A stretch of DNA of 64,000 nt from the NCBI GenBank assembly GCA_028284805.1, contig JANQQZ010000133.1:49898-113897 (forward strand), in the 5' to 3' direction. The position numbers and the translations under genes were made by a program. Numbering within the stretch: position 1 is the stretch's first letter; each line of letters opens with the position of its first letter. A model generated the notes under the pieces. It saw only the letters and a list, made by a program, of their open reading frames with translations. It did no database searches and was not told the origin of the DNA. Shown one piece after another: positions 38,113 through 48,703 of the stretch. This stretch comes from Phycisphaerales bacterium (GTDB lineage Bacteria; Planctomycetota; Phycisphaerae; Phycisphaerales; UBA1924).

Positions 38113-39020
38113 CAGCGTTCCCCGGAGGCCAAGGCGGACATCGCGAACGCCCGGCACGCGATCGCGAGCGTGACCGCCTTGCCCGGGCGGACGTGCCGCG
38201 CACGGACTGCACGGCGCGGATCGCCCTCGATCAGATCGAGCGTGCGCTCGTACATGCGGTGCATCGCCCAGAGCGTCGGGCGGAATCTCGGGCGGATCAG
38301 CGGTGCGAGCGCATCGCCCGCACGGAAGGACCGCCTCGCCTCGCCCACGAGGCTCATCACCAGCCCCCGGCACGCCTGGGGTGACGCCCACTCCAGGAGA
38401 GCTGCTTCATCAAGCCCGTGCGACCCGAGAAGCGAATCTGGCACGTACCGCCTGGGAGGCGTGAGCCGTGCGTCCTCGCCGATGTCGCGGAGAATGTTCG
38501 TCAGCTGGAACGCGCGCCCCAGCTCATCAGCGAGGTCCGATGCGTGGTCGTCCGCTGAGTTCTGTGTCCCCCAGATCGCGACGCAGCACCGTCCGACGCT
38601 TCCGGCAACGCGGGAGCAGTACCGATCGAGTTCGGCGAGGTCACTCGGCGGAACCGGATCCAGGTCCGCGCGCAGCCCAGCGATCATGCTCTCGAGCCAG
38701 GGCCGCTCGATCGGATACTGCCGTACCAGATCCGCAAAGGCGATCCAGAGCGGGTCGCCTTGGGTTGGGCTGCCCTCGAACGCATCGCGTGTGCAACGCT
38801 CGAAGTCGTCGAGGCGTGCTGCCCGTTCCGCCGAGGACGAGCCCTCGGCATCGACGATGTCATCACCCCTGCGGTTCCACGCGTACAGCGCGTACAGGGC
38901 CGAGCGCTCGGGCTCCGGGGCGAGGCGCAGACCAAGATAAAAACTGCGCGCCCTCGCGGCGGTGACGGCGCGACAGGCCTCGTAGGCATCGGCGAGCTTT
39001 CCGCTTGCATCGCGGCTCAC
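38112..39020 (-). CDS. hpnD: presqualene diphosphate synthase
   Basis: ARSFYLGLRLAPEPERSALYALYAWNRRGDDIVD, AFQLTNILRDIGEDA. Confidence 0.88.
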   Translation of the reverse strand: MSRDASGKLADAYEACRAVTAARARSFYLGLRLAPEPERSALYALYAWNRRGDDIVDAEGSSSAERAARLDDFERCTRDAFEGSPTQGDPLWIAFADLVRQYPIERPWLESMIAGLRADLDPVPPSDLAELDRYCSRVAGSVGRCCVAIWGTQNSADDHASDLADELGRAFQLTNILRDIGEDARLTPPRRYVPDSLLGSHGLDEAALLEWASPQACRGLVMSLVGEARRSFRAGDALAPLIRPRFRPTLWAMHRMYERTLDLIEGDPRRAVRARHVRPGKAVTLAIACRAFAMSALASGER

Positions 39021-39910
39021 GCGGACCCCCGAACGGGCCCGAGGAGCGACGCGCACGCCATGCACGCGAGCGAGAGGCGGGGAACACGCGGGCGTTGCCA
39101 GAGCGTGGCGTAGCCGATGGAGCGGATGCGGCGCGACACGAGCAGGCCAGCGCGTTGGAACAAGCGCAGAGGCCTGGCGAGCGAGCGGTCGGCGAGCGCG
39201 GGCAGTTCGGCGGCGGACTCCATGAGGGCGTCGGTTCGCTCGACCAGAGGCCTGAGGATTCGCGCGTACCGATCCCGTTGCTCCGCGGACGGGGCAACGC
39301 CCGCCATCGCACGCAGCTCGTCGGCGTTGATCCCAGATTCGTCCAGCGGCAGGTAGATCCGATCAAGCCCGAGCAGGTCGCGGCGAACGTCCTGCCAGAA
39401 GTTCACAAACTGCAGAGCGGTGCAGACCCGATCACTGAGCCCGATCAGCTCGGGCCAGGCCGCATCCGCGGGGGAGTGCCCCCCGATCCGGAGCACCAGC
39501 TCGCCGACCGGGTTCGCGCTGCGCTCGGCGTAGCCAACAAGCTCGCTCCAGGTGCGGTACCGGGTCACGCGTTGGTCCTGCTCGAAGGCATCGAGCAGCC
39601 TGTGGAAAGGCTCGGCCGGCAGATCGTGAGCCCGAACCGCTTCCGCGAGACGCGTGTACGCGGGCAGGCTGGGGCTGCCCGCGAAACACCGGTCGAGCTC
39701 CTGCCGCCAGAGGGCCAGGGCTTCGAGGCGCTGCTCGGGCGTGCGCGTTGGGTCGTCGGCGAGATCGTCCGAGATGCGGCAGAAGGTGTAGACCGCTGCG
39801 AACGCGGCCCGGTGCCGACGCGCAACCGCGACCGACAGCACGGGAAAGTTCTCGTGCGGCACACGCCTCGCCGCGAGTGGGAGTTGATCGGGGTGCGCGT
39901 TGTGGGTCAT
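39017..39910 (-). CDS. hpnC: squalene synthase HpnC
   Basis: YTFCRISDDLADD, ALQFVNFWQDVRRD. Confidence 0.88.
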   Translation of the reverse strand: MTHNAHPDQLPLAARRVPHENFPVLSVAVARRHRAAFAAVYTFCRISDDLADDPTRTPEQRLEALALWRQELDRCFAGSPSLPAYTRLAEAVRAHDLPAEPFHRLLDAFEQDQRVTRYRTWSELVGYAERSANPVGELVLRIGGHSPADAAWPELIGLSDRVCTALQFVNFWQDVRRDLLGLDRIYLPLDESGINADELRAMAGVAPSAEQRDRYARILRPLVERTDALMESAAELPALADRSLARPLRLFQRAGLLVSRRIRSIGYATLWQRPRVPRLSLACMACASLLGPVRGSA

Positions 39911-39984
39911 CTCGGCAGGCAGATCCGGCTCCGGTGCTAAGCTTGGGTTGACCAGTAGAGTATCCGGAGGTCACAGCCGCCCGC

Positions 39985-41046
39985 ATGCGTGTCATCTTGC
40001 CCAACCCCCGCGGCTTCTGCGCCGGCGTGCACATGGCGATCGATGTCGTCGACCGCGTTGTGAGCCTCTTCCCGGACCGTCAGGTCTACGTCTACCACGA
40101 GATTGTGCACAACCGCCATGTGGTCGAGCGTTTCCAGGCCAAGGGGGTCCGCTTTGTGGAGCAGATCGCGGACGTACCGGACGGCGCTGTAGTTGTCTTC
40201 TCCGCGCACGGCATCCCGCCGAGCGTGCGTGAGGAAGCCCAAGGCAGGGGCCTGACCTCGATCGACGCGACATGCCCGCTTGTCACGAAGGTGCACTCCG
40301 AAGCATCGCGTTCGGCCGCGAAGGGCTACCAGATCCTGCTGGTCGGGCACGCGGATCACCAGGAGATCATCGGGACACGGGGGGAGGCGCCCGAGGACAC
40401 CATCGTGGTCGAATCCGCCGACCAGGTCGCGTCGCTCGAGGTCCGGGACGAGAGCAAGCTGACGTATCTCACACAGACGACTCTCTCCACGGACGACGCG
40501 GCGGCGATCGTGCACGCACTCCGCGAGCGTTTCCCGAAGCTGCGCGAGCCCAGCAGTTCGACCATCTGCTACGCCACGACGAACCGCCAGCACGCCGTAC
40601 GTCAGATCGCGCCCGAGGTCGATGTCACGCTGGTCGTCGGGAGCCGGAACTCCTCGAACTCGGTGCGTCTGACAGAGATCGCCGAGGCTGCTGGTTCGCC
40701 CGCCCACCTGATCGACGACGCCTCCGAGATCGATCACAACTGGTTCCCCCGCGCAGGCGAGTCGTCGGTGCTCGTGACTGCCGGGGCCTCCGCACCGGAA
40801 GACCTCGTCGCGGGCGTCTGCCGAGAGCTGCTCAGCACGTACGGGGGCCAGCTCGAGCGGTGGGACGTGATCGACGAGGATGTCGAGTTCGCTTTGCCCG
40901 GCGCACTCCGCCGGATCATCCGCGAACGCCCGGACGAGGTCATGTCCGAGAGCATCGTGATCCGTTCTTCCGAGATCGACGCCGAGCTGTACGGCTCGGT
41001 CCCCCTGACGGTGTCGGCCCGGAGCGAGCCGCCCACCTCGATCTGA
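39985..41046 (+). CDS. ispH: 4-hydroxy-3-methylbut-2-enyl diphosphate reductase
   Basis: PRGFCAGVHMAID, YHEIVHNRHVVE, FSAHGIPPSV, DATCPLVTKVH, GSRNSSNSVRL. Confidence 0.95.
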   Translation: MRVILPNPRGFCAGVHMAIDVVDRVVSLFPDRQVYVYHEIVHNRHVVERFQAKGVRFVEQIADVPDGAVVVFSAHGIPPSVREEAQGRGLTSIDATCPLVTKVHSEASRSAAKGYQILLVGHADHQEIIGTRGEAPEDTIVVESADQVASLEVRDESKLTYLTQTTLSTDDAAAIVHALRERFPKLREPSSSTICYATTNRQHAVRQIAPEVDVTLVVGSRNSSNSVRLTEIAEAAGSPAHLIDDASEIDHNWFPRAGESSVLVTAGASAPEDLVAGVCRELLSTYGGQLERWDVIDEDVEFALPGALRRIIRERPDEVMSESIVIRSSEIDAELYGSVPLTVSARSEPPTSI

Positions 41047-41070
41047 GCATCCATCGACGGGAGCACGCGC

Positions 41071-42189
41071 GTGTGGAACCCGGAGCATCACGTCTTCTCG
41101 ATGGGCCGAGAGGCTCTCGAGGCCTGGTGCGCCGACCGATCCATGCCCAGGTTCCGAGCGGAGCAGATCGCTTCGTGGGTGTTCGAACACGCCGAGCCGG
41201 ATCCGACGCGATGGACGAACCTGTCGGCGCGTGACCGCAAAGCCGCCGCGAGCGGTCTCGACCTCCTCACGGGGCGGACGCTCAGCCACCAACGCGCGAC
41301 CGACGGCACGCAGAAGCTGCTCGTCGAGTGGGACGACGAGGGTTCCGAGGGCTCGTCCCTGCCGATCCTGGGCGACGCGGGGCGTGTCGATCGCCAGACC
41401 GAGTGCGTGATGATCCCGGCGCTCGATCCCGCATCGAACCGTCGGACGGCGTGCATCTCGAGCCAGGTCGGCTGCCCGGTCGGGTGCCGCTTCTGCGCGT
41501 CGGGCCTCTCGGGGCTCGACGGCAACCTGTCCGCGGGGCGCATCGTCGAGCAGGTCTGGCGGCTCGACCGCCTGCCGGGCGTGGGCCGCGTCTCGAACGT
41601 CGTCTTCATGGGCATGGGCGAGCCGCTGAGCAACTTCGGCGCGGTCACCGACGCGATCCGCGTGCTCGCGACACCGAAGCCCTGGGGCATGGGGATCGGC
41701 GCCCGCAAGATCACGGTCTCGACCGTGGGTCTTCCGAAGTACATCCGCAGGCTGGCCGACGAGTTCGAGCTGCCCGTCACGCTGGCGCTCTCTCTGCACG
41801 CCCCGAGCGATCAGCTGCGACGCGACCTGATCCCCTGGGCGGAGTACACCACCATCGACGAACTGCTGAGCGCATGCTCCGCGTGGTTCGACAAGACCGG
41901 GCGGGAGATCACGCTCGAGTACACGCTGCTGGGCGGGACGAACGACTCGCCCGATCAGGCCAGGCGTCTGGCAGAGATCGCCCAGAGCATCCGGGCCAAC
42001 ATCAACCTCATCCGCTACAACGAGGTCGAGGGGCTGCCCTTCCGAAGGCCCCGGGACGATGACGTCCGCCGGTTCCAGGAGATCCTGCGTGACCGCGGGC
42101 TGAACGCGCACATCCGCGCGAGCCGGGGACGCGACATCGCGGCGGCCTGCGGGCAGCTCCGTCACGAGCACGAATCGAGCACCGGGTGA
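41071..42189 (+). CDS. rlmN: 23S rRNA (adenine2503-C2)-methyltransferase
   Basis: Radical SAM CPVGCRFCASG, VVFMGMGEPLSNF, ITLEYTLLGGTND. Confidence 0.93.
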   Translation: MWNPEHHVFSMGREALEAWCADRSMPRFRAEQIASWVFEHAEPDPTRWTNLSARDRKAAASGLDLLTGRTLSHQRATDGTQKLLVEWDDEGSEGSSLPILGDAGRVDRQTECVMIPALDPASNRRTACISSQVGCPVGCRFCASGLSGLDGNLSAGRIVEQVWRLDRLPGVGRVSNVVFMGMGEPLSNFGAVTDAIRVLATPKPWGMGIGARKITVSTVGLPKYIRRLADEFELPVTLALSLHAPSDQLRRDLIPWAEYTTIDELLSACSAWFDKTGREITLEYTLLGGTNDSPDQARRLAEIAQSIRANINLIRYNEVEGLPFRRPRDDDVRRFQEILRDRGLNAHIRASRGRDIAAACGQLRHEHESSTG

Positions 42190-42869
42190 ACCCAGACGAG
42201 TTCAGCAAGTTCTCGCCCATGCACGCGGTTGTCGTCCTCGTATGCATCGCCGCGACCGCCTGGCTGATCCGCATCGCACGACGGCTCCCGGAACCGGCGC
42301 GGGCACGGTTCCGATTCAGGCTGGGGCTCGGCATCGCGGCGGTGCAGATCGCGCACAACAGCTACTGGATCGGGTATCGGGGCGAGCTCGACTCAGCGCT
42401 CCCGCTGCACCTGTGCGACATCGCCGGGGTGGTCGCAACTGCGGCCTTCCTGCTCCCCGCCCGCCCGCTGCGGACGCTCCTCTACTTCTGGGGCATCGGA
42501 CTCTCAAGCCTCGCGTTCATCATCCCGGTGCTCACCGCAGGCCCGGCGACGATGGAGTTCTGGTCGTTCTGGGTCAGTCACTGGGTGGTGGTCGGGGGCG
42601 CGGCGTACCTGGTGCTGGTAGAAGGCTACCGCCCGACGCCCCGTGACCTCGCGGTCGCGATCGCGGTCACCATCGGATACGGTCTGCTGATGGTCCCGGT
42701 GAATCTGGCGTTGGACGCCAACTACATGTACGTCGGCCGCGAGTCGCCGCCGGCCGCGTTCCTGGGTGCTTGGCCGCTCCCCAGGCTCCCGCTGCTCGGG
42801 CTGAGCGCCGCGGTGCTGCTCTCCGCGGCCTACCTGCCTTGGCTCACGATCCGAGGAGATGCCGAGTGA
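42186..42869 (+). CDS. YwaF/TIGR02206-type integral membrane protein
   Basis: LPLHLCDIAGVV... polytopic; SHWVVVGGAAYLV; LMVPVNLALDANYMYV. Confidence 0.75.
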   Translation: MNPDEFSKFSPMHAVVVLVCIAATAWLIRIARRLPEPARARFRFRLGLGIAAVQIAHNSYWIGYRGELDSALPLHLCDIAGVVATAAFLLPARPLRTLLYFWGIGLSSLAFIIPVLTAGPATMEFWSFWVSHWVVVGGAAYLVLVEGYRPTPRDLAVAIAVTIGYGLLMVPVNLALDANYMYVGRESPPAAFLGAWPLPRLPLLGLSAAVLLSAAYLPWLTIRGDAE

Positions 42870-43972
42870 CGCTCGCGCCGGTGCTGCTCCTCGTCGCAAT
42901 GGGATTCGCGGTCTCGTTCGCCGTGACGGCGGGGCTGACCCGCATCGGTGCGCGGGTCGGCGCGCTGGACGGTGAGGGCGTGGAAGGACAGGTCAAGGCA
43001 ACGCCTCGGCGCATTCCGAACATCGGCGGAATCGGCATCGTCGCGGGGCTGATCGTGCCCCTGATCGCCGCGTTCGTGTTCTCGGCGATGCGCCTGGCAC
43101 CGCCCAACATGCTCCCGGACGATCTCGCATCGGGCGTGGCCGACGAGTGGCGCCCCGCGCTGGTCGCCCTGATCGGGCTGCTGGCAGTCCACGGGCTGGG
43201 GCTGCTCGACGATCGCAGGCCTCTGCCCTGGGCCCCGAAGCTCGTGCTGATGTTCGTCGTGCCCGCCTTGGTCGCATGGCTCAGCGGCACGCGCGTGCTG
43301 ACGGCGCTCGACGCCCATGTCGGTGGCGCATGGCTTTCCGTCGCGCTGACCGCGGTCTGGTTTGCCGCGGTGATGAACGCCATGAACTTCATGGACAACA
43401 TGGACGGGCTCGCCGGGGGTACCGCCGCCGTGATCGCAGCGGCGACGACCGGCGTCGCAGCGGTGCAGGGCCAGTGGCTGGTCGCGGGTGCAGGCGCCTG
43501 CCTGTTCGGCGCCACGCTCGGCTTCCTCCCCCACAACTTCCCGCGTGCCCGGATCTTCATGGGTGACGGCGGCTCGCTCGTGCTCGGGTTCGGGCTGGCG
43601 TTTCTCACGACGCGCCTCACCTACGTCGACTCCGATTCCGCGGAGCCCCGCTGGGATCGGATGGTGATCCCCCTGGTCCTGCTGGCCGTGCCGCTCTACG
43701 ACATGGTAAGCGTCATCATCATCCGGCTCCGTCAGGGGCGTTCGCCGTTCGTGGGCGACCTTCAGCACCTCTCGCACAGGTTCGAGGGAAGGGGGCTGAG
43801 CCGCCCCGCGGTCGCGGTCGCGGTCTGGTCGCTGGCGCTGATCGCTGGGCTGGGCGCGTTGGTCGTCGCGAACGGCACACCGATGCAATCGCTCCTGGTG
43901 GGCCTCCAGACAGCGGTCGCGCTGGGCCTGCTCGCGATCGTGGAGCGGGGCCTGCCCTGGAGGGAGCCGTGA
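42866..43972 (+). CDS. MraY/WecA-family phospho-sugar transferase
   Basis: RRIPNIGGIGI, LLDDRRPLPW, NFMDNMDGLAGG, ARIFMGDGGSLVLGF. Confidence 0.9.
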   Translation: MTLAPVLLLVAMGFAVSFAVTAGLTRIGARVGALDGEGVEGQVKATPRRIPNIGGIGIVAGLIVPLIAAFVFSAMRLAPPNMLPDDLASGVADEWRPALVALIGLLAVHGLGLLDDRRPLPWAPKLVLMFVVPALVAWLSGTRVLTALDAHVGGAWLSVALTAVWFAAVMNAMNFMDNMDGLAGGTAAVIAAATTGVAAVQGQWLVAGAGACLFGATLGFLPHNFPRARIFMGDGGSLVLGFGLAFLTTRLTYVDSDSAEPRWDRMVIPLVLLAVPLYDMVSVIIIRLRQGRSPFVGDLQHLSHRFEGRGLSRPAVAVAVWSLALIAGLGALVVANGTPMQSLLVGLQTAVALGLLAIVERGLPWREP

Positions 43973-46116
43973 GCCGCGCGCGGTTGATCCAGGTCTGCCT
44001 GGGCGTGCTGTTGGTGTCGGTGCTCGCAAAGGCGACCGCGGCCTTCGAGCCCTTTCCTGGATGGGACGCCAACCCGCTGACGACGGTCACTGCGATCACG
44101 GGTCTGGGCCCGACCGCGGGCCTTGTGCTCGACGCGCTCGCGGCGATCGGTGCCGGGCTGCTGATCGTGCTGGCGCGCCACCGGTGCGGGTGGGTCGGCG
44201 CAATCGCGCTGCTGGGTGGCATCGGGCTGGTTGTGCGCACGCTGCTGATCGACGCGGGCGACGCAGAGCCGCTGCCGATCGCGGGAGCCTGGGCGGCAGG
44301 GTGTGTCGCGTTCGCGGGCGGGTGCGTGATCGCGCCGCGACCGTCCCTCAGGCGGGCCGCCGTTGCGGTCGTGATCGGCTATTTCTGTGTGCTCCTCGCC
44401 AAGAGCGCCGGCCAGCTGCTGGTCGAGCACCCCGCCGTCGTCGCCAGCTTTGATCTCGACCCAGAAGGCGCACTCGCATCGCGTGGCTACGAGCCCGGGT
44501 CGGCAGCCGCGTTGCAGTTCGAGCGCCGCCTCCGCCAGCCCGACATCACTGGCTGGTTTGGGCTCGCGAACGTGCTCGCCGCCTATCTCGTCGCGGGTGC
44601 CGCGGCATGCGGCGCGATCGCCTGGCAGCGCCGCTCCCACGCGCGCACTTGGGCGTGGCGTTGTGTGACGCTGCTGGGGCTGCTCTGCGTCGCAGGCGTG
44701 CTGGCAACCGGATCCAAGGCTGGCGTCGCCATCCTGCTCGCAGCCTCGCTGGCCTTTGGCATCGCCCAGATGTTGACGGCGCGAGGATCCATGCTGCTTG
44801 GCATCGGTGTCTGGCTTCTCCCACTTGCCGCAGTCGCGGGGCGCGGGCTCTTGCTGCCATCCGAAGGCGAGCTCTCGCTCCTCTTCCGCTGGTTCTACCT
44901 CGAGACTGCGGTCGAGATCAGCGCCGGGCACCTCCCCTGGGGCGTTGGTCCCGACGGATTCCGCTCCGCGTACGCGTTGACGAAACCTGCGATCGCGCCA
45001 GAAACAGTCACCAGCGCACACAACTCACTCGCAGACTGGTTCGCGATGCTGGGTGTCGTTGGTGTGCCGCTCGTTGCGGCCTGTGCAGTCGCAGTCTGGG
45101 GCAGCGCGGGCTTGCTTCGGAGTGCCGCGGGGTTCCCGAAGATCGGACCGCCCGCACGCCCCGCCGTTCTGAGCCTGGGCGTGATCCTGACGCTCCCGGT
45201 CGTGCTCAACGCGTACCTCGAAGCCGAGGCGACGCCCATCGAGCTCGCGCTGGTCCGCCTCGCCGGGCTCGGGCTCGGCGTGCTGGCGGCGGCGTGTGTC
45301 TGGACGCTTCGCCCGGGCAGGGCCACGCTCGGGGTTCTCTCGCTCGTACTGCTCACACACGCGCAGCTCGACATGGTGCTGTTCCATCCCGGGTCCATCC
45401 CGCTGGCCATGCTCGTGTTCGGGCTCTCGGCTCCGCAGATCGGCCCGGGGGGACGGAGCCGATGGCTCGGCCTGCTCGGCGTGGCGTGCGCGATCGCCCT
45501 GATCTGGTTCGGCTGGAAGTCGTGGCAATGGGAAGCCCCGCTACGCCGTGCGTTCGACGCCGCCCAGACCGTGGCGGTCGAGTCGGAACGAGCTCAGAGC
45601 TGGACGTCGTTCGACCGCCAGCAGTTCGAGCGACTCCTCACCGAGCAGGCGCACGAGATCGATGCTGAGCTGCAAGCGGCCGCGGCCGCGATGCCTCGTG
45701 ACCCGCGAGCGTGGCTCGCGGTGTCCGATCTCCGCCTGAGCGTCCGTGGCCCGACACCCGAGGCGTGGCAGGCCGCCCAATCCGCTGTGGAGACCGAGCC
45801 GACCGCACGCACACTCGGGCGGCTGGGCCGTATCGCGCTCGCCCTCGCGCCGACGCAGGCGGATGCCGAAACCTGGGTTGCACAGGCCCGTGAGGCGTGG
45901 ACCCAGGCCTCGGCGCTCGATCCACGGAGCCCGCACTTCCCCGGGCTCCTCGCCGAGCTCGAGCTGGAGTACGGCACACAGGACGAGGCCCTCCGCTGGG
46001 CCACCGAGGCACTCCGCCGGCACGACAACTACCGGCTCGATCCCTTGGCAGGGCTGCCCGACGACCGACGCCAGAGGCTTGAAGACCTCGTCAAGCCCGC
46101 CCCACCAGGGTCTTGA
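43969..46116 (+). CDS. O-antigen ligase-like polytopic membrane protein with C-terminal TPR-like region
   Basis: Multiple TM segments, GVGPDGFRSAYALTKPAIAPETVTSAHNSLADWFAMLGVVGVP. Confidence 0.8.
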   Translation: MSRARLIQVCLGVLLVSVLAKATAAFEPFPGWDANPLTTVTAITGLGPTAGLVLDALAAIGAGLLIVLARHRCGWVGAIALLGGIGLVVRTLLIDAGDAEPLPIAGAWAAGCVAFAGGCVIAPRPSLRRAAVAVVIGYFCVLLAKSAGQLLVEHPAVVASFDLDPEGALASRGYEPGSAAALQFERRLRQPDITGWFGLANVLAAYLVAGAAACGAIAWQRRSHARTWAWRCVTLLGLLCVAGVLATGSKAGVAILLAASLAFGIAQMLTARGSMLLGIGVWLLPLAAVAGRGLLLPSEGELSLLFRWFYLETAVEISAGHLPWGVGPDGFRSAYALTKPAIAPETVTSAHNSLADWFAMLGVVGVPLVAACAVAVWGSAGLLRSAAGFPKIGPPARPAVLSLGVILTLPVVLNAYLEAEATPIELALVRLAGLGLGVLAAACVWTLRPGRATLGVLSLVLLTHAQLDMVLFHPGSIPLAMLVFGLSAPQIGPGGRSRWLGLLGVACAIALIWFGWKSWQWEAPLRRAFDAAQTVAVESERAQSWTSFDRQQFERLLTEQAHEIDAELQAAAAAMPRDPRAWLAVSDLRLSVRGPTPEAWQAAQSAVETEPTARTLGRLGRIALALAPTQADAETWVAQAREAWTQASALDPRSPHFPGLLAELELEYGTQDEALRWATEALRRHDNYRLDPLAGLPDDRRQRLEDLVKPAPPGS

Positions 46117-46422
46117 CGGCCTCCGCACCGTGCCTACGATTCTTCGAACGCGAGATTGGGCCCAGAGTTAGACCGGCTCCGGGCCCCAGCTGCGAGGCTC
46201 TGCTGATGGAAAGCGACGACGACGACACACCCACGGCCCGCTCCTGAGCCCGGCTTCCGCCCTCGCTTCCCTCAATTCCCACGCACATCACGGGTCTTCG
46301 CGACCCGATACGACATCCACCGAGTTTGCACCGACCGCCTCGGGTTCCAGCGAGCCCGGCGTGATCGATCAAAGAGCAGCACACCCAGGCCGGACGGACC
46401 GGCCGCGTAAGGACCGATTGCC

Positions 46423-48540
46423 ATGCCCACCGACCTCTCACACGTACGAAACATCGGCATCGCCGCCCACATCGACGCGGGCAAAACCACGGTGACCGAG
46501 CGCATCCTCTACTACACCGGGAAGAACTACAAGCTGGGCGAGGTCCACGAGGGCACCGCCACGATGGACTTCCTCCAGGAAGAGCAAGAGCGAGGCATCA
46601 CCATCCAGTCCGCCGCGACCACCTGCCCCTGGACCAAGGACGGCATCGACTACAAGATCAACCTGATCGACACCCCTGGCCACGTCGACTTCACCATCGA
46701 GGTCGAGCGTTCGCTCCGCGTGCTCGACGGCGCGGTCGCGGTCTTCGACGGCAAGGAGGGCGTCGAGGCGCAGTCCGAGACCGTCTGGCGTCAGGCCGAC
46801 CGCTACGAAGTGCCCCGCATGTGCTTCATCAACAAGATGGACAAGCTCGGCGCCGACTTCGAGTACAGCTTCAACTCGATCAAGAAGCGACTCGGTGCGA
46901 ACCCGATCGCGGTGCAACTGCCCATCGGGCACGGCAACGAGCTCGAGGGCATCATCGATCTGCTGGGCATGAAGGCGTACTACTTCGACGTCGAGTCGAT
47001 GGGCGCCAAGGTCACCGAGAAGGACATCCCCGACGACCAGATGGAGCGCGTCCAGAAGTGGCGCCACGAGCTCATCGAGTCGGCGGTCGCCCTCGATGAC
47101 AACCTGATGGAGCAGTACCTCGAGGACGAGGACTCGATCACCGTTGAGCAGATCAAGGCCGCGATCCGCAAGGGCACGATCGCCCTCGAGTGCAACCCGG
47201 TCTTCTGCGGCTCGGCCCTGAAGAACGTGGGCGTGCAGCGCCTGATCGACGGCGTCATCGACTTCCTGCCCAGCCCCAACGAGGTCCCGGAGGTCCAGGG
47301 CGAGAACCCCCGCGACCCCGACGAGAAGCTCAGCCGCCCGCACTCCGACGATGCGGGCTTCAGCGCCCTGGTCTTCAAGGTCGTCAACGACGCCCACGGC
47401 GATCTGACCTACATGCGGATCTACTCGGGCAAGCTGACCAAGGGCAGCCGCGTGCTGAACCCGGGCAACGGGAAGAAGGAGAACATCAGCCGCATCTTCG
47501 AGATGCACGCCAAGGACCGTCAGGCGCTCGAAGAAGTCGGCGCTGGCAACATCGTCGCGGTCGTGGGCATCAAGGACTCGATCACGGGCGACTCGCTCTG
47601 CGACCCGGACCAGCCGATCATCCTCGAGCGGATGGACTTCCCGGATCCCGTGATCAGCATGTCGATCGAGCCAAACTCAGCCGACGACAACCGCAAACTG
47701 GGCGAGGCGCTCGTCACCATCCGGCGCGAGGATCCCTCGTTCCAGAGCCACTACGACGATGAAACGGGTCAGACCATCATCGCGGGCATGGGCGAGCTCC
47801 ACCTCGAGATCATCAAGAACCGCCTCGTGCGCGACATGAAGATCGGTGTCGAGGTCGGCAAGCCCCGCGTGTCGTACCGCGAGGCGATCAGCGGCGAGGC
47901 CGCCAAGATCGAGGGCAAGTTCAAGAAGCAGACCGGCGGCCGAGGCCAGTTCGGGCACTGCGTCATCAACCTCAAGCCCATGACGCCCGAGCAGGCCGAG
48001 GAAGAGGGCCTGAAGTTCGACGACAACATCGCCTTCAAGAACTCGATCGTCGGCGGCAAGATCCCCAAGGAGTTCATCCCCTCCGTCGAAGCGGGCATCC
48101 GCGAGACCGCCAAGAGCGGCGTCTCGGCCAGCTACCCGCTGATCAACATCTGCGCCGAGCTCATCGATGGCTCGTACCACGAGGTCGACTCGTCGCAGGT
48201 CGCGTTCGAACAGGCCGGGCGTCTCGCGCTGCGTGAGGCCGTCACCAAGGCGGGCAGCGTGCTGCTCGAGCCGATCATGAAGGTCGTGATCATCACGCCC
48301 GAGGACTACCTGGGCAACGTGACGGGCGACCTGTCGAGCCGTCGCGGCATGATCAGCGACACCGAGGACCGTGGGCACGTCAAGGCGATCACCGCCGAGG
48401 TGCCGCTCTCGGAGATGTTCGGCTACACCACGACCCTCCGCGGCATCTCGCAGGGACGTGCCGCGAGCTCCATGGAGTTCCTGGCCTACCGCCCGATGCC
48501 GCCGAGCCTGCAGAAGGAAGTCATCGCGGCCGGCACCTGA
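46423..48540 (+). CDS. fusA: elongation factor G
   Basis: NIGIAAHIDAGKTTVTERILYYTG, IDTPGHVDFTIEVERSLRVLDGAV, NKMDKLGADF. Confidence 0.97.
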   Translation: MPTDLSHVRNIGIAAHIDAGKTTVTERILYYTGKNYKLGEVHEGTATMDFLQEEQERGITIQSAATTCPWTKDGIDYKINLIDTPGHVDFTIEVERSLRVLDGAVAVFDGKEGVEAQSETVWRQADRYEVPRMCFINKMDKLGADFEYSFNSIKKRLGANPIAVQLPIGHGNELEGIIDLLGMKAYYFDVESMGAKVTEKDIPDDQMERVQKWRHELIESAVALDDNLMEQYLEDEDSITVEQIKAAIRKGTIALECNPVFCGSALKNVGVQRLIDGVIDFLPSPNEVPEVQGENPRDPDEKLSRPHSDDAGFSALVFKVVNDAHGDLTYMRIYSGKLTKGSRVLNPGNGKKENISRIFEMHAKDRQALEEVGAGNIVAVVGIKDSITGDSLCDPDQPIILERMDFPDPVISMSIEPNSADDNRKLGEALVTIRREDPSFQSHYDDETGQTIIAGMGELHLEIIKNRLVRDMKIGVEVGKPRVSYREAISGEAAKIEGKFKKQTGGRGQFGHCVINLKPMTPEQAEEEGLKFDDNIAFKNSIVGGKIPKEFIPSVEAGIRETAKSGVSASYPLINICAELIDGSYHEVDSSQVAFEQAGRLALREAVTKAGSVLLEPIMKVVIITPEDYLGNVTGDLSSRRGMISDTEDRGHVKAITAEVPLSEMFGYTTTLRGISQGRAASSMEFLAYRPMPPSLQKEVIAAGT

Positions 48541-48567
48541 TCGGACGACGCATCCCACGCCCACCCG

Positions 48568-48597
48568 CCGCCCGGCCCCTGAGCCGGGCGGTTTTTT
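48568..48597 (+). terminator. Rho-independent terminator downstream of fusA
   Basis: CCGCCCGGC-CCCTGA-GCCGGGCGG followed by TTTTTT. Confidence 0.9.
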
Positions 48598-48703
48598 CAT
48601 GCCGATGTCGGATTCGCTGTATACAGCAATGGGCAAAGCCGATGCTCGGGGGTACGGTTCAGACCGGAACCGACAGCCGATCGGCTGGCAGGAGAACAGC
48701 ACG

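Noticed and set aside
39937-42171. 744-aa minus-strand ORF
   Set aside because: Antisense to ispH and rlmN, both unambiguous.
46206-46247. Short upstream ORF (MESDDDDTPTARS*) in the fusA leader
   Set aside because: Within expectation for a 300-bp leader and no clear Shine-Dalgarno; no evidence of function.
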